Source: Phreatobacter sp. (lineage in GTDB: Bacteria; Pseudomonadota; Alphaproteobacteria; Rhizobiales; Phreatobacteraceae). From it: DNA of 64,000 nucleotides. Below, piece by piece: positions 8,255 to 17,578 of this stretch. Position 1 is the first letter of the stretch, and each line of letters begins with the position of its first letter. Below the pieces are notes generated by a model that was not told the origin of the DNA, did not search any database, and was given only the letters and a program-made list of their open reading frames with translations. Where the stretch lies: positions 248,001 to 312,000 of the forward strand of contig NZ_JAEULY010000009.1 in the NCBI RefSeq assembly GCF_016793595.1. The letters run 5' to 3'. A program made the translations under genes and the position numbers.

Positions 8255-9133
8255 CTATTGCCCGCCGCCGAGCGCGTGGACGTAGATGGTGAGCGCCTTG
8301 ACGGTGGTGTCGTCGAGGCGGCCGGTCCAGCCGGGCATGACCCCGCCGCGACCGTTGTTGATGGTCTCCACGATGGTCGCCTCGTCCGAGCCATAGACCC
8401 AGTTGGCGCTGGTCAGGTTGGCGGCGCCGAGCTCGCGATTGCCGCGGCCATCGGCCCCGTGACAGGCGACGCAATTGGTCTCGAACAGTTCCTTGCCCTT
8501 GGCAAGGTCGGTGCCCTGCCGGACCGAGAGCCCCGCCAGCGAGCGCACATAGTTGGCGACCGTGATCACTTCGTCGCGCTTGAGGACGCCGTTCGGGCCG
8601 CCGAGCGCCGGCATGGAGCCTTGACGGGAGCGATCGTCGCCGGTCCTGACGCCGTGGGCGATGGTCTGGCGGATCTCGGCGAGCGAGCCGCCCCACAGCC
8701 AGGTGTCGTCGCGCAGGTTCGGGAAGCCGCGCGCGCCGGTGGCGGAGAGGCCGTGGCAGGGCGCGCAATTATCGCCGAAGGCCGCCTTGCCCTGCGCCAG
8801 GGCGAAGGTCAGCAGGTCCGGATTGCGCTGGATGTCCTCCAGCGAGGCCGAGGCGAGCGCCGTGCTGCGCGACGCCCGCAGCGCCTTCAGGGCATCGAGC
8901 TCGACGACGACGCTCTCGCGGGACGAATAGCCGAACAGCCCCTTGGTGTAGCCGGTGACCAGCGGCCAGGCGGGATAGACGATCCAGTAGCCGATCGACC
9001 AGACGATGGTCGCGTAGAAGACGTAGAGCCACCACTTGGGCAGCGGCGAGTTCAGCTCCTTGATGCCGTCCCACTCATGGCCTGTCGTTGAGCGGCCGGT
9101 GGCGGCATCGATCTCGGGGGGATGGTTGGCCAT
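8255..9133 (-). CDS. ccoP: cbb3 cytochrome c oxidase subunit III CcoP (di-heme)
   Basis: Membrane-anchored di-heme cytochrome c that passes electrons to CcoO and CcoN. 292 residues. The family start motif EWDGIKELNSPLPKWWLYVF leads into one membrane helix at residues 36-56. Two heme c sites follow: CAPCH at 123-127 and CVACH at 221-225. It lies 3 bases downstream of ccoQ in the canonical ccoNOQP order. Confidence 0.96.
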   Translation of the reverse strand: MANHPPEIDAATGRSTTGHEWDGIKELNSPLPKWWLYVFYATIVWSIGYWIVYPAWPLVTGYTKGLFGYSSRESVVVELDALKALRASRSTALASASLEDIQRNPDLLTFALAQGKAAFGDNCAPCHGLSATGARGFPNLRDDTWLWGGSLAEIRQTIAHGVRTGDDRSRQGSMPALGGPNGVLKRDEVITVANYVRSLAGLSVRQGTDLAKGKELFETNCVACHGADGRGNRELGAANLTSANWVYGSDEATIVETINNGRGGVMPGWTGRLDDTTVKALTIYVHALGGGQ

Positions 9134-9136
9134 TGA

Positions 9137-9289
9137 TCAGTCCTCCCGCAGCGGGATGGTCGAAGCCTCGTCGAACCGCGCCCTGTTGCGCGGCCAGAAG
9201 GCGTAAGCGGCGATGGCGAGAAACATGCCGACGAAGTAGAGAAGTCCTGCCGTCTGGGCGAAACCGGCAAGCCAGGAATAGACGCTCAT
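9137..9289 (-). CDS. ccoQ: cbb3 oxidase subunit IV CcoQ
   Basis: A 50-residue single-span membrane protein that stabilises the cbb3 complex. The ATG at 9289 (MSVYSWLAG) is the only sensible start. A hydrophobic helix is followed by FWPRNRARFDEAS, the conserved W.p..k..f..a tail of the family. It sits between ccoO (10 bases) and ccoP (3 bases). Confidence 0.92.
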   Translation of the reverse strand: MSVYSWLAGFAQTAGLLYFVGMFLAIAAYAFWPRNRARFDEASTIPLRED

Positions 9290-9299
9290 CGGTATCTCC

Positions 9300-10049
9300 T
9301 CAGCGGATGTTGGCGCGCGCGTCGTAGGTGCGGAAATCGACCATCGTGCCGAGCACCTGGAGGTAGGCGACCAGCGCATCCATCTCGGTGACGGTGCCGT
9401 TGGCCGCGGCGGACGCGTTGCCGCCGAAGGCGCGGACGATGGCGCCGGGATAGCGGCTCTGGAAGGCCGCGAGAGTAGGACCGTCCGGGTTCACCTGGGC
9501 CCGCAGGTCGCCCCAGGCATTGGCCACCTGCTCGGGCGAATAGGGCACGCCGCCGCGGCGGTTGGAGATGAAGTGGCCCTCGATCTGCTCGGGCCGCACC
9601 TCGGTCTGCGAGAGGAAGGCGTAGCCCGGCATGATCGACTGCGGCACGATCGAGCGCGGATTGGCGAGGTGGGCGACGTGCCACTCGTCCGAATACTTGC
9701 CGCCGACGCGGGCGAGGTCCGGACCCGTGCGCTTGGAGCCCCACTGGAAGGGCTTGTCGTACATGCTTTCCGCCGCCAGCGAATAGTGGCCGTAGCGCTC
9801 GACCTCGTCGCGCAGCGGGCGGACCATCTGGCTGTGGCAGTTGTAGCAGCCCTCGCGCACGTAGATGGCGCGCCCGGCCAGTTCCAGCGGCGTGTAGGGC
9901 CTGACCCCCTCCACCCGCTCGATGGTGCTGCGCAGGTAGAAGAGCGGAGCGATCTCGACGAGGCCGCCGATGGCGACCACGATGATGATGCCGATGGTCA
10001 GGATGATCGAGTTCTTCTCGAGGATCGCGTGCTTGTTCCAGAGCGACAT
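9300..10049 (-). CDS. ccoO: cbb3 cytochrome c oxidase subunit II CcoO (mono-heme)
   Basis: Membrane-anchored cytochrome c subunit of 249 residues. A single N-terminal helix ([19 protein letters not shown]) is followed by the heme site CYNCH at residues 68-72. The likely axial Met is in SIMPGYAFL, and [19 protein letters not shown] is a family hallmark. It begins 9 bases after ccoN. Confidence 0.96.
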   Translation of the reverse strand: MSLWNKHAILEKNSIILTIGIIIVVAIGGLVEIAPLFYLRSTIERVEGVRPYTPLELAGRAIYVREGCYNCHSQMVRPLRDEVERYGHYSLAAESMYDKPFQWGSKRTGPDLARVGGKYSDEWHVAHLANPRSIVPQSIMPGYAFLSQTEVRPEQIEGHFISNRRGGVPYSPEQVANAWGDLRAQVNPDGPTLAAFQSRYPGAIVRAFGGNASAAANGTVTEMDALVAYLQVLGTMVDFRTYDARANIR

Positions 10050-10058
10050 GGGGGGTCC

Positions 10059-11705
10059 TCACTCGGCCGGCACGAGCGCGGGGGCGGGCTCCTGCTCCGC
10101 CTCCTCGCCGCTGCGCACGGTCATGATCAGGTTGAAGGCCATGATCAGGGAGCCGGCGACGAAGAAGGCGCCGCCGAGAGCCCGGATCGCGTAGTAGGGG
10201 TGCATGGCCGCGACGGACTCGATGAACGAGTATTCGAGGAAGCCGAGCGCGGTGTAGGCGCGCCACATGAGGCCCTGCATGATGCCGGCGACCCACATCG
10301 ACGAGATGTAGAGGACGATGCCGAGCGTCGAGACCCAGAAGTGCCACTCGACCAGCCGGTTCGAGTAGAGCTGCTTGCGGTTGTAGAGCCACGGGACCAG
10401 GCAGTAGAGCGCGCCGAAGGACACGTAGGCGACCCAGCCGAGCGCGCCGGAATGGACGTGGCCGATGGTCCAGTCGGTATAGTGCGACAGCGAGTTGACC
10501 GCCTTGATCGACATGAGCGGCCCCTCGAAGGTCGACATGCCGTAGAAGGCCAGCGAGACGACCATCAGGCGCAGGACCGGGTCGGTCCTGAGCTTGTCCC
10601 AGGCGCCTGAGAGCGTCATCAGGCCGTTGATCATGCCGCCCCACGAGGGCATCCACAGGATGACCGAGAAGGTCATGCCCAGCGTCTGCGCCCAATCCGG
10701 CAGCGCGGTGTAGTGGAGGTGGTGGGGGCCTGCCCAGATATAGAGGAAGATCAGCGCCCAGAAGTGAACGATGGACAGTCGATAGGAATAGATCGGCCGC
10801 TCAGCCCGCTTCGGGATGAAGTAATACATGATGGCGAGGAAGCCGGCGGTGAGGAAGAACCCCACGGCGTTGTGGCCGTACCACCACTGGAACATGGCGT
10901 CCTGCACGCCCGACCAGACGATATAGCTCTTGGGCGAGTAGATCGACACCGGCACGGCGGCGTTGTTACCGAGATGCAGCACGGCGATGGTGACGATGAA
11001 GGCGAGATAGAACCAGTTCGCCACGAAGATGTGCGGTTCCTTGCGCCGCCAGATGGTGGCGAGGAAGACCAGCAGATAGACGACCCAGACCACCGTCAGG
11101 AACAGGTCCGCATACCATTCGGGCTCGGCGTATTCCTTGCCCTGCGTGATGCCGAGCAGGTAGCCGGTGCCGGCGACGACGATGAAGAGGTTGTAGCCGA
11201 GGATGACGAACCACGGCGCGATCTCGCCGGCGAGGCGGGCCCGGCAGGTCTTCTGGACGACGTAGAACGAGGTGCCGATCAGCACGTTGCCGCCGAAGGC
11301 GAAGATGACCGCCGATGTGTGCAGCGGCCGCATGCGCCCGAAATTCGTCCAGGGCAGATCGAAATTGAGCACCGGCCAGGCGAGCTGGCTGGCGATCAGC
11401 AATCCGATGGTGAAGCCGGCAATGCCCCAGAACACCGAGGCCCAGACCGCGAACTTCACCGGCTCCATGTTGTAGTTGGGCTTGCCGTCGATCTCGAGCG
11501 GGATCGAGGCCGGGCGCGCCATGTAGCGATTGCCGACCAGGAAGATGGCCGCGACCGAGGCCGCGGCGAAGATGAGCGCGTGGAACGTGTAGCCCTGATC
11601 GACAGAACCGGCGGCGATCACGAGGCTGAGCAGCGCGGTCGCCGCGAAGGCGAGTATCGAGCCCGCCTCCGCGAGGCTGAATGTCTTCTGGGCTTGCGCC
11701 GTCAT
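10059..11705 (-). CDS. ccoN: cbb3 cytochrome c oxidase catalytic subunit I CcoN
   Basis: Catalytic O2-reducing subunit, 548 residues with about 12 membrane helices. Heme and copper ligands are visible in order: His129 in [28 protein letters not shown] (CuB His with the cbb3-type Tyr on a later helix), the [14 protein letters not shown] pair, and the [15 protein letters not shown] low-spin and high-spin heme His residues. It heads ccoNOQP. Two FNR-like boxes lie in the 212-base divergent gap with hemN, as expected for an oxidase induced under low O2. Confidence 0.97.
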   Translation of the reverse strand: MTAQAQKTFSLAEAGSILAFAATALLSLVIAAGSVDQGYTFHALIFAAASVAAIFLVGNRYMARPASIPLEIDGKPNYNMEPVKFAVWASVFWGIAGFTIGLLIASQLAWPVLNFDLPWTNFGRMRPLHTSAVIFAFGGNVLIGTSFYVVQKTCRARLAGEIAPWFVILGYNLFIVVAGTGYLLGITQGKEYAEPEWYADLFLTVVWVVYLLVFLATIWRRKEPHIFVANWFYLAFIVTIAVLHLGNNAAVPVSIYSPKSYIVWSGVQDAMFQWWYGHNAVGFFLTAGFLAIMYYFIPKRAERPIYSYRLSIVHFWALIFLYIWAGPHHLHYTALPDWAQTLGMTFSVILWMPSWGGMINGLMTLSGAWDKLRTDPVLRLMVVSLAFYGMSTFEGPLMSIKAVNSLSHYTDWTIGHVHSGALGWVAYVSFGALYCLVPWLYNRKQLYSNRLVEWHFWVSTLGIVLYISSMWVAGIMQGLMWRAYTALGFLEYSFIESVAAMHPYYAIRALGGAFFVAGSLIMAFNLIMTVRSGEEAEQEPAPALVPAE

Positions 11706-11789
11706 GATGGTCTGCTCCTGGGGGCACCGGGCGGCGCAGGGGCCGGCACGGGATCACGTCGGACCATCGCAGGCGGCGCGCGCGTCTCA

Positions 11790-11803
11790 TTGACCTGCGT
11801 CAA
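11790..11803. promoter_or_regulatory. FNR-like box upstream of ccoN
   Basis: TTGACctgcGTCAA is a perfect palindrome of the FNR/FixK type, 85 bases upstream of the ccoN start. The placement suits activation of ccoNOQP by the FnrL encoded at 2319-3062. Confidence 0.7.
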
Positions 11804-11840
11804 TCGCCGACCTTTCCGCGCGCATCGGCCACGACGCGAT

Positions 11841-11854
11841 TTGACGCCGATCAA
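11841..11854. promoter_or_regulatory. FNR-like box upstream of hemN
   Basis: TTGACgccgATCAA is the closest match to consensus in the window. It lies 64 bases before the hemN start, so hemN and ccoN each appear to have their own box within the shared intergenic region. Confidence 0.75.
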
Positions 11855-11917
11855 CGCGCGCCGCGCGCGCCCGTCGTTTGGTGGGCAGGAAGACATCCAA
11901 GGACCGGACGTCCCGCC

Positions 11918-13306
11918 ATGATCGTTCCCCCGCCGGCCGGCGGCGCGCCAGCCGCCCGCGATCCCACTCCCATTCCGGCCGCGCTCGCGGGCCGGCAGGT
12001 GCCGCGCTACACCTCCTATCCGACCGCTCCGCACTTCCATTCCGGGGTCGATGCCGGCATCTACCGGGACTGGCTCGGGCAGATTTCGGCCGGCACGACC
12101 CTGTCGCTCTATCTGCACGTGCCGTTCTGCGCGGCCATGTGTTCCTATTGCGGCTGCCATACCAAGGTGACGCGGCGGCGGGAGCCGGTGGACGCCTATG
12201 CCGACCGCCTCGCGGCGGAGATCGACCTCGTGTCGGCATCGACGGCGGCCCGCCGGGTGGACCACCTCCACTGGGGCGGCGGCACGCCGAGCACCTTGCG
12301 GGCCGACGGCCTCGCCCGGCTGGTCGACCGCATGGCGCTGCGCTTCGCGCTCCCTGCCGGTCTCGACCACGCCATCGAGCTCGACCCGCGCACCGTCGAC
12401 GACAAGTTCGCCGCCGCGCTCGGCGCCATCGGCGTGACGCGCGCCAGCCTCGGCGTTCAGGACCTGAACCCGCATGTTCAGGCGGCCATCGGCCGCGTGC
12501 AGCCCTATGCGGCTGTCGCCGCGGCCGTCGGCGCGCTGCGCAAGGCAGGAATCGCCGCGATCTCGTTCGACCTCATGTACGGCCTGCCGCACCAATCGAC
12601 GGCCGATCTCGTCGCGACCGTCGGTCTCGCCGCCACGCTTCGCCCGGACCGCATCTCGCTGTTCGGCTATGCCCATGTGCCCTGGATGAAGAGCCACCAG
12701 CGGCTCATCGACGAGGCGGCCCTGCCGGATGCGGCGCTGCGCTTCGAACAGGAGCGCGAGGCGCGCGTCGCCCTCGTCGCCGCCGGCTATGTCGCGGTCG
12801 GCCTCGACCATTTCGCCCTGCCCGCCGACGCGATGGCGCAGGCCCACCAGGGCGGCGACCTTCGCCGCAACTTCCAGGGCTACACGGTGGACGACGCCGA
12901 CGCCCTGATCGGTCTTGGCGCCTCGGCCATCGGCCGCCTGCCGCAGGGCCATGTCCAGAACGCGCCGGACACGGCCGGATATCAGCGCGCCATCGATGCC
13001 GGCAGGCTCGCCACGGTGCGTGGCCTTGCCTTCACCCGCGAGGACCGGGCGCGCGGCGAGGTCATCGAGCGGCTGATGTGCGGCTATCCCGCGGATCTGC
13101 CCGCCATCCTCAACCGTCACGACCTCGCGCCGAACCTGTTCGACGCCGCGCTGGATGCGCTGCGGGACCTTGAAGCCGAGGGCCTCGCGCGGCACGAAGG
13201 CGGCCTCGTCGAGGTCACCGAGGCTGGCCGGCCGCTGACGCGCCTCGTCGCGGCGGTGTTCGACGCCCGGCTCGGCCAGGCCGGTCGCCATTCGGCGGCG
13301 GTCTGA
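11918..13306 (+). CDS. hemN: Oxygen-independent coproporphyrinogen III dehydrogenase HemN
   Basis: Radical-SAM enzyme that makes protoporphyrinogen IX without O2 and so supplies heme for the cbb3 oxidase at low oxygen. 462 residues. The SAM cluster motif is Cys71, Cys75, Cys78 with the adjacent Cys80 (CAAMCSYCGC), preceded by YTSYPTAPHF, which is diagnostic for HemN rather than HemW. HWGGGTPS and YGLPHQS are also present. It is divergent from ccoN and followed after 2 bases by a DsbD_2-type membrane gene. Confidence 0.95.
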   Translation: MIVPPPAGGAPAARDPTPIPAALAGRQVPRYTSYPTAPHFHSGVDAGIYRDWLGQISAGTTLSLYLHVPFCAAMCSYCGCHTKVTRRREPVDAYADRLAAEIDLVSASTAARRVDHLHWGGGTPSTLRADGLARLVDRMALRFALPAGLDHAIELDPRTVDDKFAAALGAIGVTRASLGVQDLNPHVQAAIGRVQPYAAVAAAVGALRKAGIAAISFDLMYGLPHQSTADLVATVGLAATLRPDRISLFGYAHVPWMKSHQRLIDEAALPDAALRFEQEREARVALVAAGYVAVGLDHFALPADAMAQAHQGGDLRRNFQGYTVDDADALIGLGASAIGRLPQGHVQNAPDTAGYQRAIDAGRLATVRGLAFTREDRARGEVIERLMCGYPADLPAILNRHDLAPNLFDAALDALRDLEAEGLARHEGGLVEVTEAGRPLTRLVAAVFDARLGQAGRHSAAV

Positions 13307-13308
13307 CC

Positions 13309-14013
13309 ATGTCGGCGACGCTGCCTCTGGCCCTCGGGAGCGGTTTCCTCGTCGGCCTTGCCTCCAGCCTGCACTGCGCCGGCATGTGCGGCAGCATCGG
13401 CAGCGCGCTGACCATGACCATCCACCCCGACGGCAGCACCGCCGCGGCGGCCCGGACGCTGGTGCTGACCCAGATCGGCAGGGTCGTCGCCTATGCCGTG
13501 GCGGGCGGCGCTGTCGGCCTCGTCGGCACGTCGGTCGTCCATCTGTTCGATCAGGCGGCCGCCTTCAATGTCCTCCGCACCGCGGGCGCCGCCGTGCTGA
13601 TCTGGATCGGGCTGTCCACCGCCGGCCTCCTGCCCTCGCTCGCCCTTTTCGACCGCTGGGCCGCGCCCGTCGCCAATGCCGTCATCGCCGCATCGCGCGC
13701 CCTGCCCGCCGGTGCGGCCGGCGCGCCCATCGCCGCCGGCATCGTCTGGGGTTTCATGCCCTGCGCCATGGTCTATGCCGCGCTCTTCGCCGCGATGCTG
13801 CAGGGGACCGCCGCCGGCGGCAGCACATTCATGCTCGGTTTCGGGCTTGCCACCATGCCGGCCGTCATCGGCGCGGCGCTCGGCATTGCCGCCCTGCGGT
13901 CGGCCGCGCGCCGGGACGGCATGCGCCGGTTCGTTGGCGTCGCGATCGCCGGCGCGGGCGCGCTGTCGCTGGTATTTTCGCCGGTCGCGGCCTTCCTCTG
14001 CCTCCCGGTCTGA
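13309..14013 (+). CDS. DsbD_2/TauE-like membrane protein linked to cbb3 oxidase
   Basis: 234-residue membrane protein with about six helices. The first helix carries SLHCAGMCG, the HC.GMCG signature of the DsbD_2/UreH-like membrane family often annotated as sulfite exporter TauE/SafE. A second helix pair has WGFMPCAMVYAALF. Members are frequently found beside cbb3 maturation genes, and the Cys/His/Met set suggests metal (copper) or thiol handling. It lies 2 bases after hemN, so the two are probably co-transcribed from the FNR-box promoter. The exact substrate is unknown. Confidence 0.8.
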   Translation: MSATLPLALGSGFLVGLASSLHCAGMCGSIGSALTMTIHPDGSTAAAARTLVLTQIGRVVAYAVAGGAVGLVGTSVVHLFDQAAAFNVLRTAGAAVLIWIGLSTAGLLPSLALFDRWAAPVANAVIAASRALPAGAAGAPIAAGIVWGFMPCAMVYAALFAAMLQGTAAGGSTFMLGFGLATMPAVIGAALGIAALRSAARRDGMRRFVGVAIAGAGALSLVFSPVAAFLCLPV

Positions 14014-14152
14014 GGCCTCTTCGGGGGCGGAAGACGACGTTCGGGACCGCCAACAGGAGCTCGATCACCGCCTCGTTCCGCCGGCGGCTTGCGCAACGGG
14101 GGCGCCCCCGGCCACACTGATGCTCCGTCATGTCGGTGCTCGGGGTGAATCG

Positions 14153-14545
14153 ATGAGAGTGACGAGCCGGCTGAGGCCGCGCCTGGCCGGGGTCGTCGGC
14201 ATTGTGCTCGTGCTGGTCCTGCCGGCAGCCGCGGGCGCCGCCTATGTCAGCGCGATCAACGCGGCCAGTTTCGAGGACCGCAACCTGCTCTGGCAGGTGA
14301 CGCTGGCGCTCAGCCTGCTCCTGCCGGCCGGTCCCTTGCTGATCCTGTTCGGCTCCGAAGTCGTGACCAGGCCCGACCCGGAGGCGCTGGCCAAGGTCGA
14401 CAAGCTCATTTCCGAACTGGAATACGCCAACCAGCAGGCAAGCGACCTGTCGCACGGACTGGAACCGGTGCGGGACGTGGCGGCGCATATGAAGGCGCGG
14501 ATCGACGAGGCGGCGCGGCCGCCTCAGCCGAACTGGAACCGGTAG
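14153..14545 (+). CDS. Small membrane protein of unknown function
   Basis: 130 residues from the ATG at 14153 (MRVTSRLRPRLAG); an ATG at 14120 would add 11 residues. Two hydrophobic helices (about residues 10-33 and 44-66) are followed by a soluble helical tail with a possible coiled-coil (ALAKVDKLISELEYANQQAS). I do not recognise the family. It is in the same direction as the hemN genes but 139 bases away, and convergent with the DUF1489 gene. Confidence 0.55.
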   Translation: MRVTSRLRPRLAGVVGIVLVLVLPAAAGAAYVSAINAASFEDRNLLWQVTLALSLLLPAGPLLILFGSEVVTRPDPEALAKVDKLISELEYANQQASDLSHGLEPVRDVAAHMKARIDEAARPPQPNWNR

Positions 14546-14551
14546 GCGCGC

Positions 14552-14965
14552 CTAGAGAAGGCCGAGATCCGCCAGTTCCTTCGCCAGTTCCGGCGGCATG
14601 CCCTTGGTCGGCCCGGCATCGAGATCGGGCGGCGCGTCCTTCGCGTCGAAATAGCGCCAGCCCTGGAACGGCCCGCGCCGGCGCGGCTGGACGCGGACGA
14701 TGAGCGGCTCGAGAATCAGGTCGCAACGCCCGATCCCCTCCGAATCCGTGAAGGGCCTGATGCCGAGAATGCGCTGGCGGCAGAGAATCGTGCCCTTGAT
14801 CACCCAGTAGAGCGATCCCTCGCCGATGATCTCGTCGCCGCGCTTCGGCACCATGCGGGTGGTGTGGACCTGCTCGCCATGCATGCGCATGCGCCGGTCG
14901 ACCCAGTCCTGGAGGTCCTCGACCGATTCCGCGCCGACGCAGAGCTTGATGAGATTGAGTGCCAC
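14552..14965 (-). CDS. DUF1489 family protein
   Basis: 137 residues starting with GTG at 14965. It matches the alphaproteobacterial DUF1489 layout: MALNLIKLCVGAESVEDL at the start, then THTTRMVPKR-like and GSLYWVIKG, a central RCDLILEPLIVR, and FQGWRYFDAKDAPPDL near the end. The final segment (LAKELADLGLL) is also typical. Function is unknown; the family is a single-copy core gene in many Hyphomicrobiales. Confidence 0.88.
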   Translation of the reverse strand: MALNLIKLCVGAESVEDLQDWVDRRMRMHGEQVHTTRMVPKRGDEIIGEGSLYWVIKGTILCRQRILGIRPFTDSEGIGRCDLILEPLIVRVQPRRRGPFQGWRYFDAKDAPPDLDAGPTKGMPPELAKELADLGLL

Positions 14966-15011
14966 GGCGCGATACTAGCGCCGACGACGCCCCGCCCCAA
15001 GGGGCGCGGCC

Positions 15012-15380
15012 TCAACGGTTGGGGACAAAGGGCGCGGGCCGCAGCGCCAGAGACATGCAATTGTCGGTGCGCCAGACCCGCCCGTCGCGCATGGCGGCGA
15101 CGATCACGCGCTGGGTGACGCGAAACGGCACGCCGCAGGCGGCCGTGGAGCCCGGCGTCAAAAGGGTGAGCGAGGTGACGGGCGGCCCCTTCTCGATGCG
15201 CGAGACGTCGATGGTCGCCTGCAACAGGCCCCGCACCTCGGTCACCACCGCCACCGTGCCCTCGAACACGATATCGGCGCGCTGGACGATCTCCGCGCGG
15301 GAGAAATTGTAGCACTGGCAGGCACTTGCCGCTGCGCTTGTGAGCGCGAGCGCCGCGAAGCCGGCAGCAACCGACCTCAC
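15012..15380 (-). CDS. Exported TIMP-like (netrin-fold) protein
   Basis: 122 residues with a cleavable signal peptide (about residues 1-20, ending SAAASA). Mature Cys pairs CQCYNF near the N-terminus and two later Cys (AACGVPF, TDNCMS) suggest disulfides. The layout C.C...s......ADIVFEGTV is that of bacterial proteins resembling tissue inhibitors of metalloproteinase. Its start overlaps the mccA stop by 4 bases (ATGA), so it is translationally coupled to a carboxylase with which it has no obvious functional link. Confidence 0.65.
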   Translation of the reverse strand: MRSVAAGFAALALTSAAASACQCYNFSRAEIVQRADIVFEGTVAVVTEVRGLLQATIDVSRIEKGPPVTSLTLLTPGSTAACGVPFRVTQRVIVAAMRDGRVWRTDNCMSLALRPAPFVPNR

Positions 15381-17416
15381 GCCGCCTTCTCCTGCCCTTC
15401 AGCCGCCTCGATGGCCGCGACCGGCGCGCCCTCGGCCACCTGTTCGCCCGCGAGCACAGCGACCATGGTCACCGTGCCGCCGGTCGGCGCGACCAGCGTG
15501 TGTTCCATCTTCATGGCCTCGATGACCGCGATGCGGTCGCCCTTCTCCACCTGCTGTCCCGGTTCGACGAAGACCTGCACGACCTTGCCGTGCATGGGCG
15601 CCTTCACCGAGCCGCCGCCGTCGAGATGGTCGAGGTCGACGTCGAGCGAATCGAAGGCGCGGACCTCGGTCTGACGGCCGTTGCGGATGACGAAGACGCG
15701 GTCGAGACGCTCAATAGCTCGCGCCTCACCGTCGATCTGAGCATCGTGGCCGTAAGGATACCATCTGCCGACTTGGTCCATTGGAAACTCGCGGCCCTCC
15801 AAGGTAACAACGGGGCCATTGACCGACCATCGCAGACCAACCGTCTGCTTTTCCCCATCGACCAGAATGCTTTGCGTTCTCGCCCAAGCTGTTGACGAAA
15901 GAACAAAGCCATCTGACCCGACAACGCTCCACGGATCTGCGGCGCGCATGGCGCTCTCCGAATCTTCCGAGCGAGCGAACCGCTTCAGTTGTTTCCTGAT
16001 GAGATGATGAGCTCCCACCGCCGCCGCCTTCGCATCCATCGGCTGCGGCACGGCGCCCAGCGCCTCGACATTCCGGTCGATGAACCCCGTGTCGAAATCA
16101 CCCGCCCGGAAGCCCTCGGCCTCGGTCAGCGCCTTGAGGAATGTCACATTGGTCCGCGGCCCCGCCACCACCGTTCCGCCCAACGCCTCGCCGAGCCGGT
16201 CCAGCGCCTCGTCGCGGGTCGCGCCGTGGGCGATGACCTTGGCGATCATCGGATCGTAGAAGGGCGAGACCTCGGCCCCTTCCTCCACGCCCGTATCGAT
16301 GCGCACGCCCTCCGCCATGCCGAATTCCAGCGCATGCAGCTTGCCGGTCGAGGGCAGGAAGCCCTTCTCGGGGTCCTCGGCATAGAGCCGCGCCTCGACG
16401 GCGTGGCCGTGGATGGCAAGGTTTTCCTGCAACAGCGGCAGGCGCTCGCCGGATGCGACCCTGAGCTGCCATTCCACCAGATCCTGGCCCGTGATCGCCT
16501 CCGTCACCGGATGCTCCACCTGCAGGCGGGTGTTCATCTCCATGAACCAGAACCTGTCCGGCTGGAGCCCCGCCGAGCCGTCCGCGATAAACTCCACGGT
16601 CCCCGCGCCGACATAGCCGACCGCCCGCGCCGCCTCGACCGCCGCCTGCCCCATGGCGGCCCGCATCGCCTCGGGCATGCCGGGGGCCGGCGCTTCCTCG
16701 ATCACCTTCTGGTGGCGGCGCTGAAGCGAGCAGTCGCGCTCGAACAGGTGGACGACATTGCCCTTGGTGTCGCCGAAGACCTGAATCTCGATATGGCGCG
16801 GCGAGAGCACGTATTTTTCGATCAGCACGCGCGGATCGCCGAAGGCCCCCTGCGCCTCGCGCTGGGCAGAGGCAAGCGCCTCGTCGAAATCGACAGCCTT
16901 GTCGACGCGCTTCATACCCTTGCCGCCGCCGCCCGCGACCGCCTTGATCAGCACGGGATAGCCGATCTCGTAGGCCTTCTCCTTCAGGAACTTCCCGTCC
17001 TGCATGGCGCCGTGATAGCCCGGAACGACCGGCACGCCGGCCTTCTGCATCAGCGCCTTGGCGCCGTCCTTCAGGCCCATGGCGCGGATGGCGGAAGCCG
17101 GCGGCCCGACGAAGACGATGCCGGCGGCCGCGCAGGCCTCGGCGAATTCGGCGCGCTCGGAGAGAAAGCCGTAGCCGGGGTGGATGGCCTCGGCCTTGGC
17201 CTGTTTCGCCACCGAAATGATCTTGTCGATGACCAGATAGCTGTCGCGCGCGGGCGCCGGTCCGATGGGATAGGCCTCGTCCGCCAGCTTCACGTGCATG
17301 GCGTTGGCATCGGCATCCGAATAGACGGCAATGGTCCGCAAACCCAGCCGCTTCGCCGTCCGGATGACGCGGACGGCGATCTCGCCACGGTTGGCGATGA
17401 GGACGGACGACAGCAT
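15377..17416 (-). CDS. mccA: 3-methylcrotonyl-CoA carboxylase biotin-containing alpha subunit
   Basis: Biotin carboxylase plus biotin carrier subunit, 679 residues from the ATG at 17416. The biotin carboxylase domain (LIANRGEIAVRVIRTA to about residue 450) has the ATP-grasp glycine loop AGGGGKGMK and the EMNTRLQVEHPVTE motif. The C-terminal carrier has EAMKMEH with the biotinyl Lys at 636. Assignment to methylcrotonyl-CoA rather than acetyl- or propionyl-CoA rests on the co-located mccB and ivd. The stretch near 15720-15990 (residues about 475-565) is less GC-rich than the rest of the gene. Confidence 0.85.
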   Translation of the reverse strand: MLSSVLIANRGEIAVRVIRTAKRLGLRTIAVYSDADANAMHVKLADEAYPIGPAPARDSYLVIDKIISVAKQAKAEAIHPGYGFLSERAEFAEACAAAGIVFVGPPASAIRAMGLKDGAKALMQKAGVPVVPGYHGAMQDGKFLKEKAYEIGYPVLIKAVAGGGGKGMKRVDKAVDFDEALASAQREAQGAFGDPRVLIEKYVLSPRHIEIQVFGDTKGNVVHLFERDCSLQRRHQKVIEEAPAPGMPEAMRAAMGQAAVEAARAVGYVGAGTVEFIADGSAGLQPDRFWFMEMNTRLQVEHPVTEAITGQDLVEWQLRVASGERLPLLQENLAIHGHAVEARLYAEDPEKGFLPSTGKLHALEFGMAEGVRIDTGVEEGAEVSPFYDPMIAKVIAHGATRDEALDRLGEALGGTVVAGPRTNVTFLKALTEAEGFRAGDFDTGFIDRNVEALGAVPQPMDAKAAAVGAHHLIRKQLKRFARSEDSESAMRAADPWSVVGSDGFVLSSTAWARTQSILVDGEKQTVGLRWSVNGPVVTLEGREFPMDQVGRWYPYGHDAQIDGEARAIERLDRVFVIRNGRQTEVRAFDSLDVDLDHLDGGGSVKAPMHGKVVQVFVEPGQQVEKGDRIAVIEAMKMEHTLVAPTGGTVTMVAVLAGEQVAEGAPVAAIEAAEGQEKAA

Positions 17417-17578
17417 GCTGGGCCTCGAAGCTACAGGGGTGCCGAATGTAGCGGGTTCGGCCGGGGATTCCAGCCGGACGAAGGAAAGAACGCCGCGCAT
17501 GGCCCCTCAGCCGCCGCTGCCCCTTGCGGATCGGCCGCCCGGAGAGGAATTGTGGCGCAACAGCCTTCCGGAGCCTCT

